Shown here: piece after piece, positions 37,213 through 48,377 of the stretch
Layout of the letters: each line of letters begins with the position of its first letter
Numbering within the stretch: the first letter of the stretch is position 1
Origin: Scytalidium lignicola
Taxonomy: Eukaryota; Ascomycota; Leotiomycetes
Direction: 5' to 3'
Assembly (NCBI GenBank): GCA_002812745.2
Contig: NCSJ02000017.1
Coordinates: forward strand, 1-64,000
Length of the DNA: 64,000 nt
Translations under genes and position numbers: made by a program
The notes under the pieces: model-generated
Seen by the model: the letters and a program-made list of their open reading frames with translations, nothing else
Databases searched by the model: none
What the model was told of the DNA's origin: nothing

Positions 37213-40205
37213 TTATAATACAAAATTTACAGTCCTCCCTCCCCGGACGACAATAACCTTCCTCGCCTTCTCTACATCCATCTTCCCCCCAACTGCCAAC
37301 TTTGACTTCCCCTCTTCGGTCTGGAGTATTTGCTTCTTGACCCAACTGGTTAACTTCTCGCCACTAAGTTCAGCCGGAGGGATGGGAATATCGACTGCGA
37401 ACTTGAGTTTTCCGTTGATTTGTACTGCGCAGGGTTGCGTGTTTAATGTGAGCATGTCCATGGTGTTGTCTGGTGTTGGAAAGGGGTAATCGAAGACTGA
37501 GGTTTGATGAGGGGAGGAGGGGTTGGTAATCAGTTCCCAGCATTCCTCAGAGAAGGCCGGGGTTATTGGTGCCATCATTTGGAGAAGCGCTTTGGTGGCG
37601 TGGTGTTGGATTAAGGGATCTTGCAAAGAGGCCGTGTCGATTATGGTATTTGTAAGGCCCATGAGATCTGAGACTACCGTGTTGAGCGAGTACGTTGTGC
37701 CGTATGATTCGGTGACGCTGAGGATGGTCTGTTGGACTGCACGCCAGACGGATTTATTTGCTTCAAATACTCTTAGTTTTTCACCTTCTTTCTTGTCTGA
37801 ACTGTCTTTAAGAGCCTTCATAGCATCGGTAAAATATCTCTCTGCGTTGAATTGGGCTTCTCCACTCTGCTGCACGCTTTCCCACCCAGTGCTTTCACGT
37901 CGAATAAAGTCATGAAGTCTCCTAAGCCACCTCGTGATTCCAGCTATCCTTTCTTCGTCCCATTCGAGCACCTCTGTAACGGGTGCCTGAAACAACATAT
38001 GAGCTCTCGTGGCATCGGCGCCATATTTCGATAGGCAATCGCCTAGGGGAACGCCATTGTGCTTTGATTTCGACATTTTTTCGTAGCTTACATTCGCACC
38101 TTCTCCTGTAGCAACCACGATAGGTTTCGAAGGATTAGACAAATCAANTTTCTGAAGGCTTCAGAAATCTTCCGTTTGCAGGATCTGAATATGTCTTGCC
38201 GTGAACCATCCCCTGCGTTATAACTTGTTCGAACGGTTCGACAGGAACATCTGACTTAGAATCTGCTGGCCAGAGGGGTGTGGTTGCCAGGAATTTTGTG
38301 ATGAAACGAGAATATAACAGATGGAGAATAGCATGTTCCACACCGCCAACGTAGCAGTCGACAGGCATCCATGTGGATGCTGATTCAGGAGAGAACGGTA
38401 ACTCCTTGTTATGCGAATCTGGAAATCGCATGAAATACCAACTTGAATCGACAAATGTGTCCATTGTATCTGTATCCCGTTTCGCAGGAGCATGGCACTT
38501 CGGACAAGGTACATTGACCCAACTATGTGCTGTCTCGAGTGGATTGCCAGCTTTACCCTTCATCCAATGGGCTTCTACGTTTGGCAGTTCCACCGGGAGC
38601 TCTTCTTCAGGAATTGGGACAGGGCCACAGCTATCGCAATGAATAATTGGGATCGGAGTTCCCCAGTATCGTTGTCGACTTATCAACCAGTCTCGAAGGC
38701 GCCATGTCTCAGTCCCAGTTCCCAAGTTGCTCGCTTCAAGCATTTTCACAATATTCTCGGTAGCTTCCGCCGTAGTCTGGCCAGCGTAAGGACCGCAGTA
38801 TGATGTAAGTTTTCCGTGGTTAGTATAAGGCTCTTCTGACCCAGCTGCGAATGTGACAGTTGCCTCATCCGGAGTACCAGAAATCACCATACGTATAGGG
38901 TCTTCTCCCCTATTGTGTTTCCAAAAAGAATGATCGCGGATATCATGTCCCGGAACGCCCATTACTGCCCCGTGGCCGTAATCTCCAAGGACGTAGGGAG
39001 CAACATAGATAGGGATAGATGATTTTGTAGCATCGGGCGTACTCTCATCATATGCTAATGGGTTAATCGCGCGAATATCGGGAAGAAGATATCCCACCTT
39101 TGAGTCAGCGGGAAGCGCAGGAATCGTATCGAGGAACGCCTCTAGTTCAAAGTCTGTCTTTTTGAGTTCTTGAACGATAGGATGACTGGAAGATAAAGCA
39201 AGATATTGAACCCCAAATAGAGTATCCGGCCTTGTTGTGAAGACCTCAACCGCACCATGTGTGTTCTTGCCGTAAGCAAGGGTTGGGAATTTGATTTTCG
39301 CGCCCTTTGATTTCCCAAGCCAGTTTTTCTGCATTGTTAGAACCCTCTCTGGCCATTTGACATCCTTGGATAGGTATTCGATATCGTCCAGAAGCGCGTC
39401 TCTGAATGCGGATATGCGCAAGAACCATTGCTTCAATTCTCTTTTTTCGACCTTCGCTCCCGATCTCCAGGACAGACCATTCGCATCAACTTGCTCGTTT
39501 GCTAAGACCGTCTTATCAACAGGGTCATAGTTCACCGTAGACACCGCTTGATATGCTAAGCCACGTTCGTGAAGAAGGAGGAATATTCGTTGGGTGTGCT
39601 CATAGAAACTTGGATCGCAAGTTGATAATTCCTAACTAGACATATAAGTTAAGCTCCAAGAACATCGGCGCATTACTAACCCTCTCCCAATCCCAGTGTG
39701 CATTGATGGATTTCAATCCATTTCTCATCTTCTCCATGTTCTGCTTGGTCCATGTCGCTGGGTCTATTCCTCGATCGATCGCAGCATTCTCTGCTGGCAG
39801 TCCAAATGCATCAAAACCGATGGGATGTAGAACGTCATAGCCTTGCATAGCTCGAAAGCGTGCCACAGTATCTGATATCGTATAGACTCGAAGGTGGCCG
39901 AGGTGGAGGTCTCCAGACGGGTAAGGAAACATTGGCAGGACATACTTGTGCTGTCCATTGCTAACTCTGCTTGCATTTGGAGTCGTTCGTCCGTTTCGTT
40001 CCGACCATCGCTTTTGCCATTTATTATCTAACCCAACAAGATCTAATCTTGAATTCGTGGTATAGCCCCGCCGAGCTATGGAGGTCGAATGACTATTGTG
40101 AGACAGCTGGTTTGCGACCAGCTTAGGCAGACTACCGCAGTAGAGGGAATTTGAAGCTCTGAGAGGCCATACCCGCTGAAGGTATCTGATATTTGACGCT
40201 CTCAT
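37213..40205 (-). CDS. Leucyl-tRNA synthetase, mitochondrial type
   Basis: Charges mitochondrial tRNA-Leu. Exons 40205-39681 and 39631-37213 give 980 residues once the N at 38148 is ignored. The first ~50 residues are basic and Ser-rich with few acids, fitting a mitochondrial presequence. Class I motifs are present: HLGH at about 101-104 in [11 protein letters not shown], and KMSKS at about 693-697. The inserted CP1 editing domain contains [10 protein letters not shown] and the GVPGHDIRD stretch; the anticodon-binding domain and C-terminal extension follow. Counting the N splits the gene in two frames at the EIDLSNPSK junction just before KMSKS, so I treat it as an artefact. Yeast mitochondrial LeuRS also helps splice group I introns through its CP1 domain; whether this one does cannot be told. 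The gene is divergent from the permease with about 425 bp between starts. Confidence 0.93.
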
Positions 40206-40630
40206 TGTCCAATTTCACCATTTTCACAAGGTAGTTGCTCTAATGCTCCATGCCTTGGAAGGTGTGTGAACTAAAAAATTATAAGGCTGTCGTTGATTTA
40301 GTTGAAGCCTCGTCTAGAAATTTCCCGACGCACGTGCCAAGAGACGATCTTTGTACGGGTACTGTACTCTACATCATCAATCGAGACCGCTCGAAGATAT
40401 CAAACACCGCAACTCAAATTCAACATCTTTCATTTGCGCAGCTATCCCGACCTCTTCCTCCACTATTTGTGTATACACACTTATACTACATTGGATGGCA
40501 GCATTAGTAGTCAATCTAAAGAGGCTGGAAACCATACGAGGAGCAGATATCGCCATCTACGACTGCCCTCCCCTTTCCAAAAGCGCCCACAGGATGTGGA
40601 TGTAAAACAGGACATCTTTTCTATATCATC
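40206..40630. promoter_or_regulatory. Divergent promoter between LeuRS and permease
   Basis: A 425 bp region separates the two divergent start codons and must hold both promoters. A GTACGGGTACTGTACTC palindromic cluster lies at about 40355-40373. No clear TATA box or named binding site. Confidence 0.5.
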
Positions 40631-42539
40631 ATGTCGCGCAACACGTCCACCCTTTTTCCTTCTGCACGCGACTCTTTGGAGCTTGCAAGCCTGGCTTCTA
40701 GTTCCCATGACCCTCGAACATCAACGTCCTCAACCTCATCGGCTGGTATACCCTCTTCGCGAAAGCTCTCCTTAGAAGACGAAGACCCTCTCGATGACCG
40801 CAATGTAGCCAGCAGTTCAAGGCCAGGCCATGGTCGAACCTTTTCCGTTTCCTCAGTCTTCGACTTCACCGGGAACCTATTTCCTCTTTCGTCGACTCAA
40901 GGGATCCATGGTTATGCGCCAATTGGCGCCCCTATCTCATCATCGAACGGACAGACGGCGTTGGGTGGAGGATCATTAGAGAAACACAAAACATTAACAT
41001 ATTTGAATGGATTGTCACTGATTATTGGGTTAATAATTGGATCGGGGATCTTCTCCTCGCCGAGTCAGGTCAATGCCAACGCTGGATCGCCTGGTGCGTC
41101 GTTGATAGTGTGGGTCATGGCGGGAGTACTGGCTTGGACAGGAGCTGCAAGCTATGCTGAGCTAGGAGGAGCTATACCTCTAAATGGTGGAGCACAAGTA
41201 TACCTTTCGAAGATATTCGGAGATCTGGCTGGTTTCCTTTTCACCTGGTGCGCAGTTGTGGTATTAAAGCCCGGTTCAGCTGCCATTATCTCAATTATCA
41301 TGGGAGAATATTTGGTTCGGGCTTTCATTGGAGCGGAAGCGGAGAGCGTAAATCCGTGGATCAACAAGTCGGTTGCATTAGTCGGCCTTTTCTTAGTTAC
41401 TTTTATGAATTGCATATCTACGAAGCTGGCCACGAGAATAGGAGACATATTCATGTTCATGAAATTCATTGCATTGATTGGAGTTACGGTTATCGGCATC
41501 GTTGTAGCGGCTACGGGGTTCTCAGCGACGGGCATAGCGAATCAGGATTGGAAGACCAAGGGATGGTTTGATGGAACTAGCACGGATGCCTCTTCTTGGG
41601 CGGTTGCGTTATATGCTGGGCTGTGGGCGTTTGACGGTTGGGATAATGTAAGAGATTTGCCTTCCACCTCTTCATTGGCATTCTAACAACCTTTTTAAGA
41701 CAAATTATGTGGTTGGAGAGTTTCGCAATCCAACTCGGGATCTTCCACGGGTAATTCATACGGCAATGCCCCTCGTCATTCTTTCTTATCTCCTAGCAAA
41801 CGTAGCCTACTTCTTCGTCCTTCCGACCGCTGTGTTAAACTCCACGAATACCGTTGCAGTCATGTTTGGTAATAAAGTCTTCGGCCGCATTGGTGCTCTG
41901 ATCCTAGCCCTCATTGTTAGTACAAGCTGCTTTGGTGCGTTGAATGCAACGACATTTACAAGTGGCCGTCTTGTCTATATAGCGGGGAAGGAAGGCTTTC
42001 TACCAGATTTATTCGGAAAGATTGGATTTGGAAGAAGTAGCGACGCTCAACCTTCGCTCTCACAAACAAGAACACGTTCCTGGGCATCAAAGCGCCTGTC
42101 ACGACTTATCGGAGATGAGGAAACCGGTCTCTTCTTCACACCAATTAATGCTATAATCTTGAATGCGGCCATGACTGCATGTTATATCATAGTTGGCGAG
42201 TTTTCAACGCTGCTCACGTTTTATGGCGTGGCTGGTTATTCCTTCTATTTCCTCACCGTTCTCGGACTCATCGTCTTGCGGGTAAAGGAGCCGAATTTAG
42301 AACGACCGTATCGGACTTGGATCACTACACCTATCATTTTCTGCTGCGTGAGCTTGTTCTTGCTTAGTCGAGCAGTCTTCTCACAGCCTTTCCAGACTCT
42401 TATCGTTGTAGGTTTCATTGTGGCCGGGATACCTCTTTATTTCTGGCGAATGAAAGGAAGAGATCACCGTTTTAAGAGAGAAGTAGATGGGGAGGGGAGT
42501 GGTAGCTGGTGGAAGTTCTGGAGGAGGTCGAGGAATTAA
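40631..42539 (+). CDS. Amino-acid permease, APC superfamily (LAT/SLC7-like)
   Basis: Exons 40631-41647 and 41700-42539 (52 nt intron, which breaks the frame and yields two separate open frames) give 618 residues. About 115 hydrophilic Ser-rich residues precede the membrane domain. The transporter core starts GLSLIIGLIIGSGIFSSP, the helix-1 substrate-binding signature GSGIF of the APC fold, and about 12 hydrophobic helices follow, including ASYAELGGAIPLNGGAQVY and FDGWDN/TNYVVGE around the intron. These features resemble L-type/b0,+ carriers and fungal Mup1-type methionine permeases. The substrate is not determinable; neutral amino acids are most likely from family knowledge. A loop after helix 8 carries extra Ser/Arg-rich sequence. 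The C-terminus is basic and Trp-rich. The start is the first ATG. Confidence 0.88.
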
Positions 42540-44818
42540 GAGTGCGGCATAGATTAAAGAGTATAAAATAGCAGCTAATATACTTAATTAATATATGCTA
42601 TATGACTAGTAATGGAGTGTTTGACTCGATTCATCTATCTAATTAGTCTTCACTAGCTCCTCAGTTTGATATAGTCTAAGATTCCTATTACAATGCTCTT
42701 TCTAGATAGTAAAGAACCTCTCGATTCATACCCCAGATCGAGAGCATCATTCTCTTTATTGATATACGTCAAGTTAATACGTAAATTTCCCCCACTAGGA
42801 TTCAGATCTTCTACAGCAGCATAGCATTTCCATAAGATTGTTTGCTGCAAATAGATAGATTGCCACTAATGGTTGAATATAAATCATGAATCCACTACTG
42901 ACGACGAAGCAATCAGTTGCAAAGAGTAAGTTGGAAGTCAGGCATCGGTTTGTGTATAAACGACTAATCAGAAATCAACAAATATCTAGATTAAGCTAAT
43001 TACAAATATTAATACTCTTATTATAAATTGGTATCAATAACCCTTCCATGGTGGCGCCATTCAACCAAGATGTAAATCAGCTTCTCTATCTTCAAACCTC
43101 CTCATCCGTCTCTCAACTCGGAACAATCTAAATGTCGTCGCCTATCTATCAATTCCCAATAAAATGCTGTCTTCAAAAAGATGTTCACTTGCGCTCCTTT
43201 CAGTAGACTGAAATCTCAGCACTCTCCATCTAGTGAACATATTGGATCCTCCCGCTCTTGCCAAATGCTAGACCCCATCGTTTCATGCCCCAGCGGCGAA
43301 CATATAGTACACCCGGGATAACAGTGTATTGATGCATTTGATGTTGGACGTAGAACGGCATATTTGAAGTTGCAATATTTGAATCAGGCTTTAGGTTATT
43401 GAATGGAAAATCTCAGTAGATAGGATTTAGTGACCCCGCTTGATGGAATCGGGCATGCGTGAAAATAGCAGGAAAATGATATTCAGGTTGAGTGATGGCA
43501 AGTCATCTGATAGATGAAGTTATATCAATTAGCAAATCTCACGTTTGTTGGTTGACTGTGCATTTGAATGGATGTTCATATTAGGGTCTATGACATCGAG
43601 GAGCTAATGATGTCAGCCAAGAGATATCACGAGATAAAAACAAAACAAAACAAGCAGCTATTATTGAGCCTACTCTTGTATAGTTTCTGATTTTTTTATA
43701 AATCGAACTATGTCTCCTCGATACAGCCCATCCAGAGCTACAGTGTCTAGACAATCTTGGCATCCCTGGATCATTACTGTTATTAAATCCCTAAGACTTT
43801 CTGGAATTCTACGTCATATTACATCTTACAAAATTAGGCGCTATGGTTTTGCAACGACAAAAGACTCTCTTATCAGAGCGTGCACCTTTAGATATATAGG
43901 GCTATAGGTAGCACAGTCCTTGTATCATCCCGGACTCGAATCATTTCCCACTGCACCTGACTGCATAATACTAGATATCCATCTGAGAACACCAAATATT
44001 ACAATATCTTGTAACAGACTAGCTATTCGGAAACGAACATCCGCGAAAATATCCTTATTCCCATGCTTAATTATACCAATAGCAAAAGGTGTTAATGCTA
44101 ATAGATCTATTCTAAGGGTCAAGGTGTTAACTTTGCAGGTTTGCATCTCCGTTTCACAGGAAACCAAGAAGCATTGTATGATGTATTTGTAGAGATTCAA
44201 GGGATCGATATTACTATGAAATTTATATTTTGATGTAATCAAGACTAGCCGGGATAATTTTCAGCCAATGGTCATTTTAGAACTTACTAAGTGCCTATAT
44301 AGCACCATTATGGAGCAATTTGATAACGAGACAATATAGCTACCATAGAATTAGATAGATAAATTTGGGTTCTACAGCGAAAGAAGACTGAGGACATGCA
44401 CCTAATGGACGCCATTAGTAGTTAACTGCTAATTAAACTTAGGCTATCACAATATGATATTTTTTATAGTATTCCCTCTAAATGCACCCCCCTAATCTAC
44501 AAATACGTTGGTTTAGTGTTCTGATTGCCCAATGCCCTGTGTTGTGGATATTGTCTACATAAAAATCTTGCCCAAACAAGGGAATAAGGTCTTTGAGGCC
44601 TTTGTCAGATCTCACTGAATACCAACTATAATGCCCCCTCTAATACTGGTTTTATCCTGCTGGGGAAATGTATTTAGGGGGTGATAGTATAACAAATGCG
44701 AGATGTTGAGCTGATCACGGATCAGGCTCAAGTGGGGTGCTAACCGAACAATTTGCACATATATTTAATTCTCTCTCACCTTCGACTTCCTTCATAGCAT
44801 CTATAAACAAAGAAAATC
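42540..44818. other. 2.3 kb AT-rich intergenic region
   Basis: No recognisable gene. Frames at 43710-43907 (+), 43920-44192 (+) and 43925-44242 (-) show no known domain. Many short AT-rich tracts. Confidence 0.45.
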
Positions 44819-45008
44819 ATGGCTACACAGTCCCCACCGATATCAACGTTGACATCGCGATACCGCAACTTCCAGTGGAATACACCCGCGACTGCTGGTT
44901 GGGATGGAGAACGAACGTGACACACTGTTGGCCGAAGATGGTACCATCCTTCGCCGGGGCGAATATGGTGAACTTCTATGAAAAATTGTCGAGTATAACG
45001 ATGTGCCT
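44819..45008 (+). pseudogene. Broken 5' end of the ankyrin-repeat gene
   Basis: From the ATG at 44819 a protein-like frame runs to WNTPATAGWDGER and then shifts: the sequence contains AACGAACG at about 44910-44917, and one copy of this tetranucleotide would keep the frame open into DTLLAEDGTILRRG. That frame then meets a TGA at 44979-44981 before joining the long ankyrin frame. Two separate lesions thus cut this end off from the rest. No N is involved. Confidence 0.55.
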
Positions 45009-46529
45009 ATGCTGAAAAAGTATCTGGCAAAATTCAGCCCACGTCTTCTACCAGTAGAAGAAGATTTTTGTGAACTAGAATCTTGTGACCCTTTCTTGAC
45101 CGCTGCCGACTGTGGAAGCATCGATATTTTTCGTCTGCTTGTAGAGTATTGCGCCACCGTCCATCCAACTCAAATGGAAACACTTTACGAGCGAGGGCAG
45201 ATTATACTGAGAAGGGCTTGCTATGGTGGTCAGGTTGAGATGGTCCGTTTCCTGCTGGATAGCCAACCCCCATTCGGGGACATCCACGGCAGGAGAAAAA
45301 ACATAACACCTCTACTCGCAGCTGCCAGTTCGTTCATTCGCTCGAGTCCTATTGGTAGTGATGATGTGCATATCCCAAGAAAAGACTACTTAGCTCGCAG
45401 TGAGGAACTGATGCAACTACTTCTTGATCGGGGTGCTTGTGCTCGCGATATCATTAAAGCTGACGTCTCACCTGAGGTTAAACCGTCACAACCACGCGAT
45501 ACAGTACTTAGCTTGGCTATCGCTGGGGGTAGTCCTGGGCTACTAAAACGCCTTATCGAGGAAGGTGCTGATGTACAAGCAAAGAAAATGCACGTCTTTT
45601 CTAATCATAACCTTTTTGGTGGATACGATCCTATCTGGGATGTTACCATACTTCATATTAGTAGCTTTTATTTTAACACCGAAGGGATCCAAGCATTATT
45701 TGACTATTACCGAGATAACAATATTGATATTACGGATATGGTATCATGTTATGATACTTTAGGACGTTTACCTCTTCACTGGGCTGTTTGGGGACCTGAT
45801 TTCTTCCAAGAAGAATATATGTACCATGAAGATGACATTGTTTTGCGTGCTATCAGAACTATCAAATTGCTTTTAGCTGGAAATCCTGATACAATTAACG
45901 TTCAGGATAACTATGGGGATACAGCATTGCATTATGCTGTTAAAAGTCATGAGGCATGTAGCCACCAACACTCTAATATTGCCAAATTCTTGTGCCAAAA
46001 TGGAGCAAATGCAGGTTTGAGAAACAAGAAAGGGCAAACCCCATTACATGGCCTTGGTTTTCATGTACACCATGGAGAGCCTGAGCCTGTTGATACATCT
46101 TTAATAACTTTACTTTTGGCACATGGTGCTAATGTAAACGACATTGATGCGGATGGTAATACACCTCTGCACCTTGCAGCAAAAAATCTACAGCATGTCG
46201 AGACAGTAAAGTTTTTACTAAGCCAAGGCGCTGATGTAAACGCTAGAAACTCGGAAGGGAATACGCCATTACATGTAGCAGCAGGTGGAAATTTGTACCA
46301 TCCTGAGAAGGTGCCGACATTAGAAGATAAGGAAAAGGTGCAAAATGAGATGATTAAGGTATTACAGAGAGCAGGGGCTCCAGATATCAACTCAACAGAC
46401 GAAGCAAATGCAGCCGGGAAGACACCGCGACAAATCCGAGACGAGAAAAGGAAGCTATGGTGGGAATGGGACGAACGGGACCGACTGATTAGGTCGGGGA
46501 GAGGCAGGGGAAGAAGGCCAGACCGGTAA
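45009..46529 (+). CDS. Ankyrin-repeat protein, possibly 5'-truncated
   Basis: A long uninterrupted frame of about 506 residues from the ATG at 45009. Ankyrin repeats are clear in the C-terminal half: GDTALHYAVKS, GQTPLHGL, NTPLHLAAKN with FLLSQGADVNARN, then NTPLHVAAGG. Degenerate repeats occupy the N-terminal half (for example ILRRACYGGQVEMVRFLLDS and LSLAIAGGSPGLLKRLIEEG). The C-terminus is basic and Arg/Gly-rich. Ankyrin repeats mediate protein binding; no enzymatic domain is present. The frame is open upstream to a GTG at 45003 and closed by TGA at 44979. Since the upstream sequence looks like the original N-terminus broken by two changes, the gene either uses a downstream ATG or is decaying. 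Confidence 0.7.
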   Translation: MLKKYLAKFSPRLLPVEEDFCELESCDPFLTAADCGSIDIFRLLVEYCATVHPTQMETLYERGQIILRRACYGGQVEMVRFLLDSQPPFGDIHGRRKNITPLLAAASSFIRSSPIGSDDVHIPRKDYLARSEELMQLLLDRGACARDIIKADVSPEVKPSQPRDTVLSLAIAGGSPGLLKRLIEEGADVQAKKMHVFSNHNLFGGYDPIWDVTILHISSFYFNTEGIQALFDYYRDNNIDITDMVSCYDTLGRLPLHWAVWGPDFFQEEYMYHEDDIVLRAIRTIKLLLAGNPDTINVQDNYGDTALHYAVKSHEACSHQHSNIAKFLCQNGANAGLRNKKGQTPLHGLGFHVHHGEPEPVDTSLITLLLAHGANVNDIDADGNTPLHLAAKNLQHVETVKFLLSQGADVNARNSEGNTPLHVAAGGNLYHPEKVPTLEDKEKVQNEMIKVLQRAGAPDINSTDEANAAGKTPRQIRDEKRKLWWEWDERDRLIRSGRGRGRRPDR

Positions 46530-47385
46530 CTTTTGCGCCCTTGGTGAAACTACAATAGACATCATTCTTGATAGTATTTAAGCACTTTTCAATACTAAAT
46601 GTAAATACGAAGACCAAGAATACTTATTCCCTTATAATAAACCTCATTTTATTAACTTTGTTACACTTTTACTAGTTCTTGTCTTGACTCAAATCTCCAC
46701 AAGGCTTATGCTTTTCCCATTTCTATCTCATCATCACCAACTGCCTCTCCTTAGATCCTTAAATGTCATTCTGCTTCCTATAAAGCGATTCAATAATTAT
46801 AATGTGCGTGACTTTCACGTTTAAGTTAATGTTCGTTGCAAAATCGTATAATTATTATATTTACAAGTAATATTCTGAACTTCTTTGTTATCAAAATAAC
46901 AAATACTCTCACAAAGATTAGAGGTAATCTCATAATGTTAAATATAAATAATCAAACTTTTTTAAATCGAATTACTTGATTATTGTGAGTGTTCACATGT
47001 ACGGGAAATGCGGGCTCGGGAAGCGGCCGCCTTGATGCTGTTCTCTGCAAAGCTGCGCAACATCGGCCGCTGTGCACACCACCGACCGGCAGCGTGGTTC
47101 GACACTTGGAAGGACCCTGGGTTCTGCTGTCCTGGGCCGCCCTCGGCTCCTGAAACCCTTCAAGTCTTAAAAGCACCTGAACCTAGCATTACTCCCTCNG
47201 GCCCGGAGGATCGATCGGACACGGAACTAGCTTTCTCCGAATGCAGGAACGAAATTAAAGGACAGCTTTATAGAGTCTCGTGCTCTCTAGCCCTTTATCA
47301 TCTTCTGTCAGAACTATATTAGCCTTTGGTCTGCTACTATACTCGTCTGCTACCCGCGCGAGTATCTCAAGTCATGGTGATTGCC
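46530..47385. other. Intergenic: AT-rich then abruptly GC-rich
   Basis: Very AT-rich sequence to about 46,985, then a GC-rich patch at about 47,000-47,220 containing a NotI-like GCGGCCGC and an N at 47199. The patch codes for nothing I recognise on either strand. Precedes the Sec61-gamma-like copy. Confidence 0.4.
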
Positions 47386-47716
47386 ATGTCAGACCAACTT
47401 CAAGACCTTTTCGACACTCCTCGAGTTTTGGAGAGAAGGTATTCAGTTTGCAAGGAGATGCGAAAAGCGTAAGTCCCCGTCCCTAGACTCAGACGATACT
47501 ATTCCATGCTTGAAAACTAATGCGCTATCAACAAACAGCCGATAGAAAGGAGTTCATTAAGATTTGCACTGCGGTTGGCATGGGTTTTATTGTCATTGGC
47601 GTCATCGGCTACGTCGTCAAGCTCAGTATGGCTTTCTTCTTTTTACTCGGGTTATTTTCGCTAACCTAATACAAGTTCACATCCCTCTTAACCACACGCT
47701 CGTGGGCAGTGCCTAA
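47386..47716 (+). pseudogene. Sec61-gamma (SSS1)-like gene with 2-base frameshift
   Basis: The Sec61 gamma subunit is a ~70-residue tail-anchored part of the ER protein-translocation channel. Exons 47386-47468, 47539-47625 and 47676-47716 have good GT...AG junctions. Exon 1 begins MSDQLQDLFDTP, typical of the family, but then the family sequence (EFWREGIQFARRCEK) continues in another frame: two bases are missing in the CGAG at about 47415-47418, consistent with loss of one GA from CGAGAG. Exons 2 and 3 are in frame with the latter part and encode PDRKEFIKI, the helix GFIVIGVIGYVVKLIHIPLN and a VGSA end. Several normally invariant positions differ. This is an essential gene family, so either an intact copy lies elsewhere and this one is decayed, or the two bases are a sequencing error. 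Confidence 0.7.
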
Positions 47717-48377
47717 GCAACCAGTTAGTCTACTTCGAAGCTGCGGCGTCGACGATAGGACAAGAGATACCATTGAGCACTAAAGTATTGGCATGCTGGT
47801 ATTAGAAAAGGAAGGCAGAAGGAAGAGGAATCGAGGCAATTTCTGAGGCTTAAGTGAAGATGGGCCACTAGGAAGGCCTTTGCCTTCGAAGGAAACAGCT
47901 TTGAAGAGGATGGGGAAGACTGATACAAGTTAGCATTATAACAACTACACCAGAAAATTGTGTTAAAAAAGGCACTGCGGAATTGTCAGTAGCTCTTGGC
48001 TGACATGAAGTGGGAGTTAATAAATGTATAATACGATCAGCTGTTACAAAGTAAATCTCAGCATTTAGAGAACTTGAATGTTTGATCTATACTAATCTTT
48101 AAAAACCTATAACTTCGTTTCTAAAGCTAATGGAACACAATGGGCAGGGGGTGTCACTCCTGAGAAAAGATCAGATCCCAGTACCTATCGCTCCAAAAAA
48201 GAACGTGGATTCCTTAGATCTCATATTTACCGTTCCGATTTGCTCATTTCTCACTACCAGTGTATAATCCCCACATATAGACCCTTAAATACCAATATTA
48301 TTTGCCTCCTTTGTTGTGAAACCTTTCAGACACATATAATCCTACCGCCTTCACACAAAGTCGTCCAGCTTGAGATC
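47717..48377. other. Intergenic, convergent ends
   Basis: Between the Sec61-gamma-like copy (+) and the FAD oxidoreductase (-). No gene recognised. Confidence 0.45.

Noticed and set aside
38143..38155. A genuine frameshift splitting leucyl-tRNA synthetase into two genes
   Set aside because: The only break is an N at 38148; without it the frame is continuous from HLGH to KMSKS.
43710..44242. Short frames between the permease and the ankyrin gene
   Set aside because: No domains, and overlapping frames on both strands; nothing supports coding.
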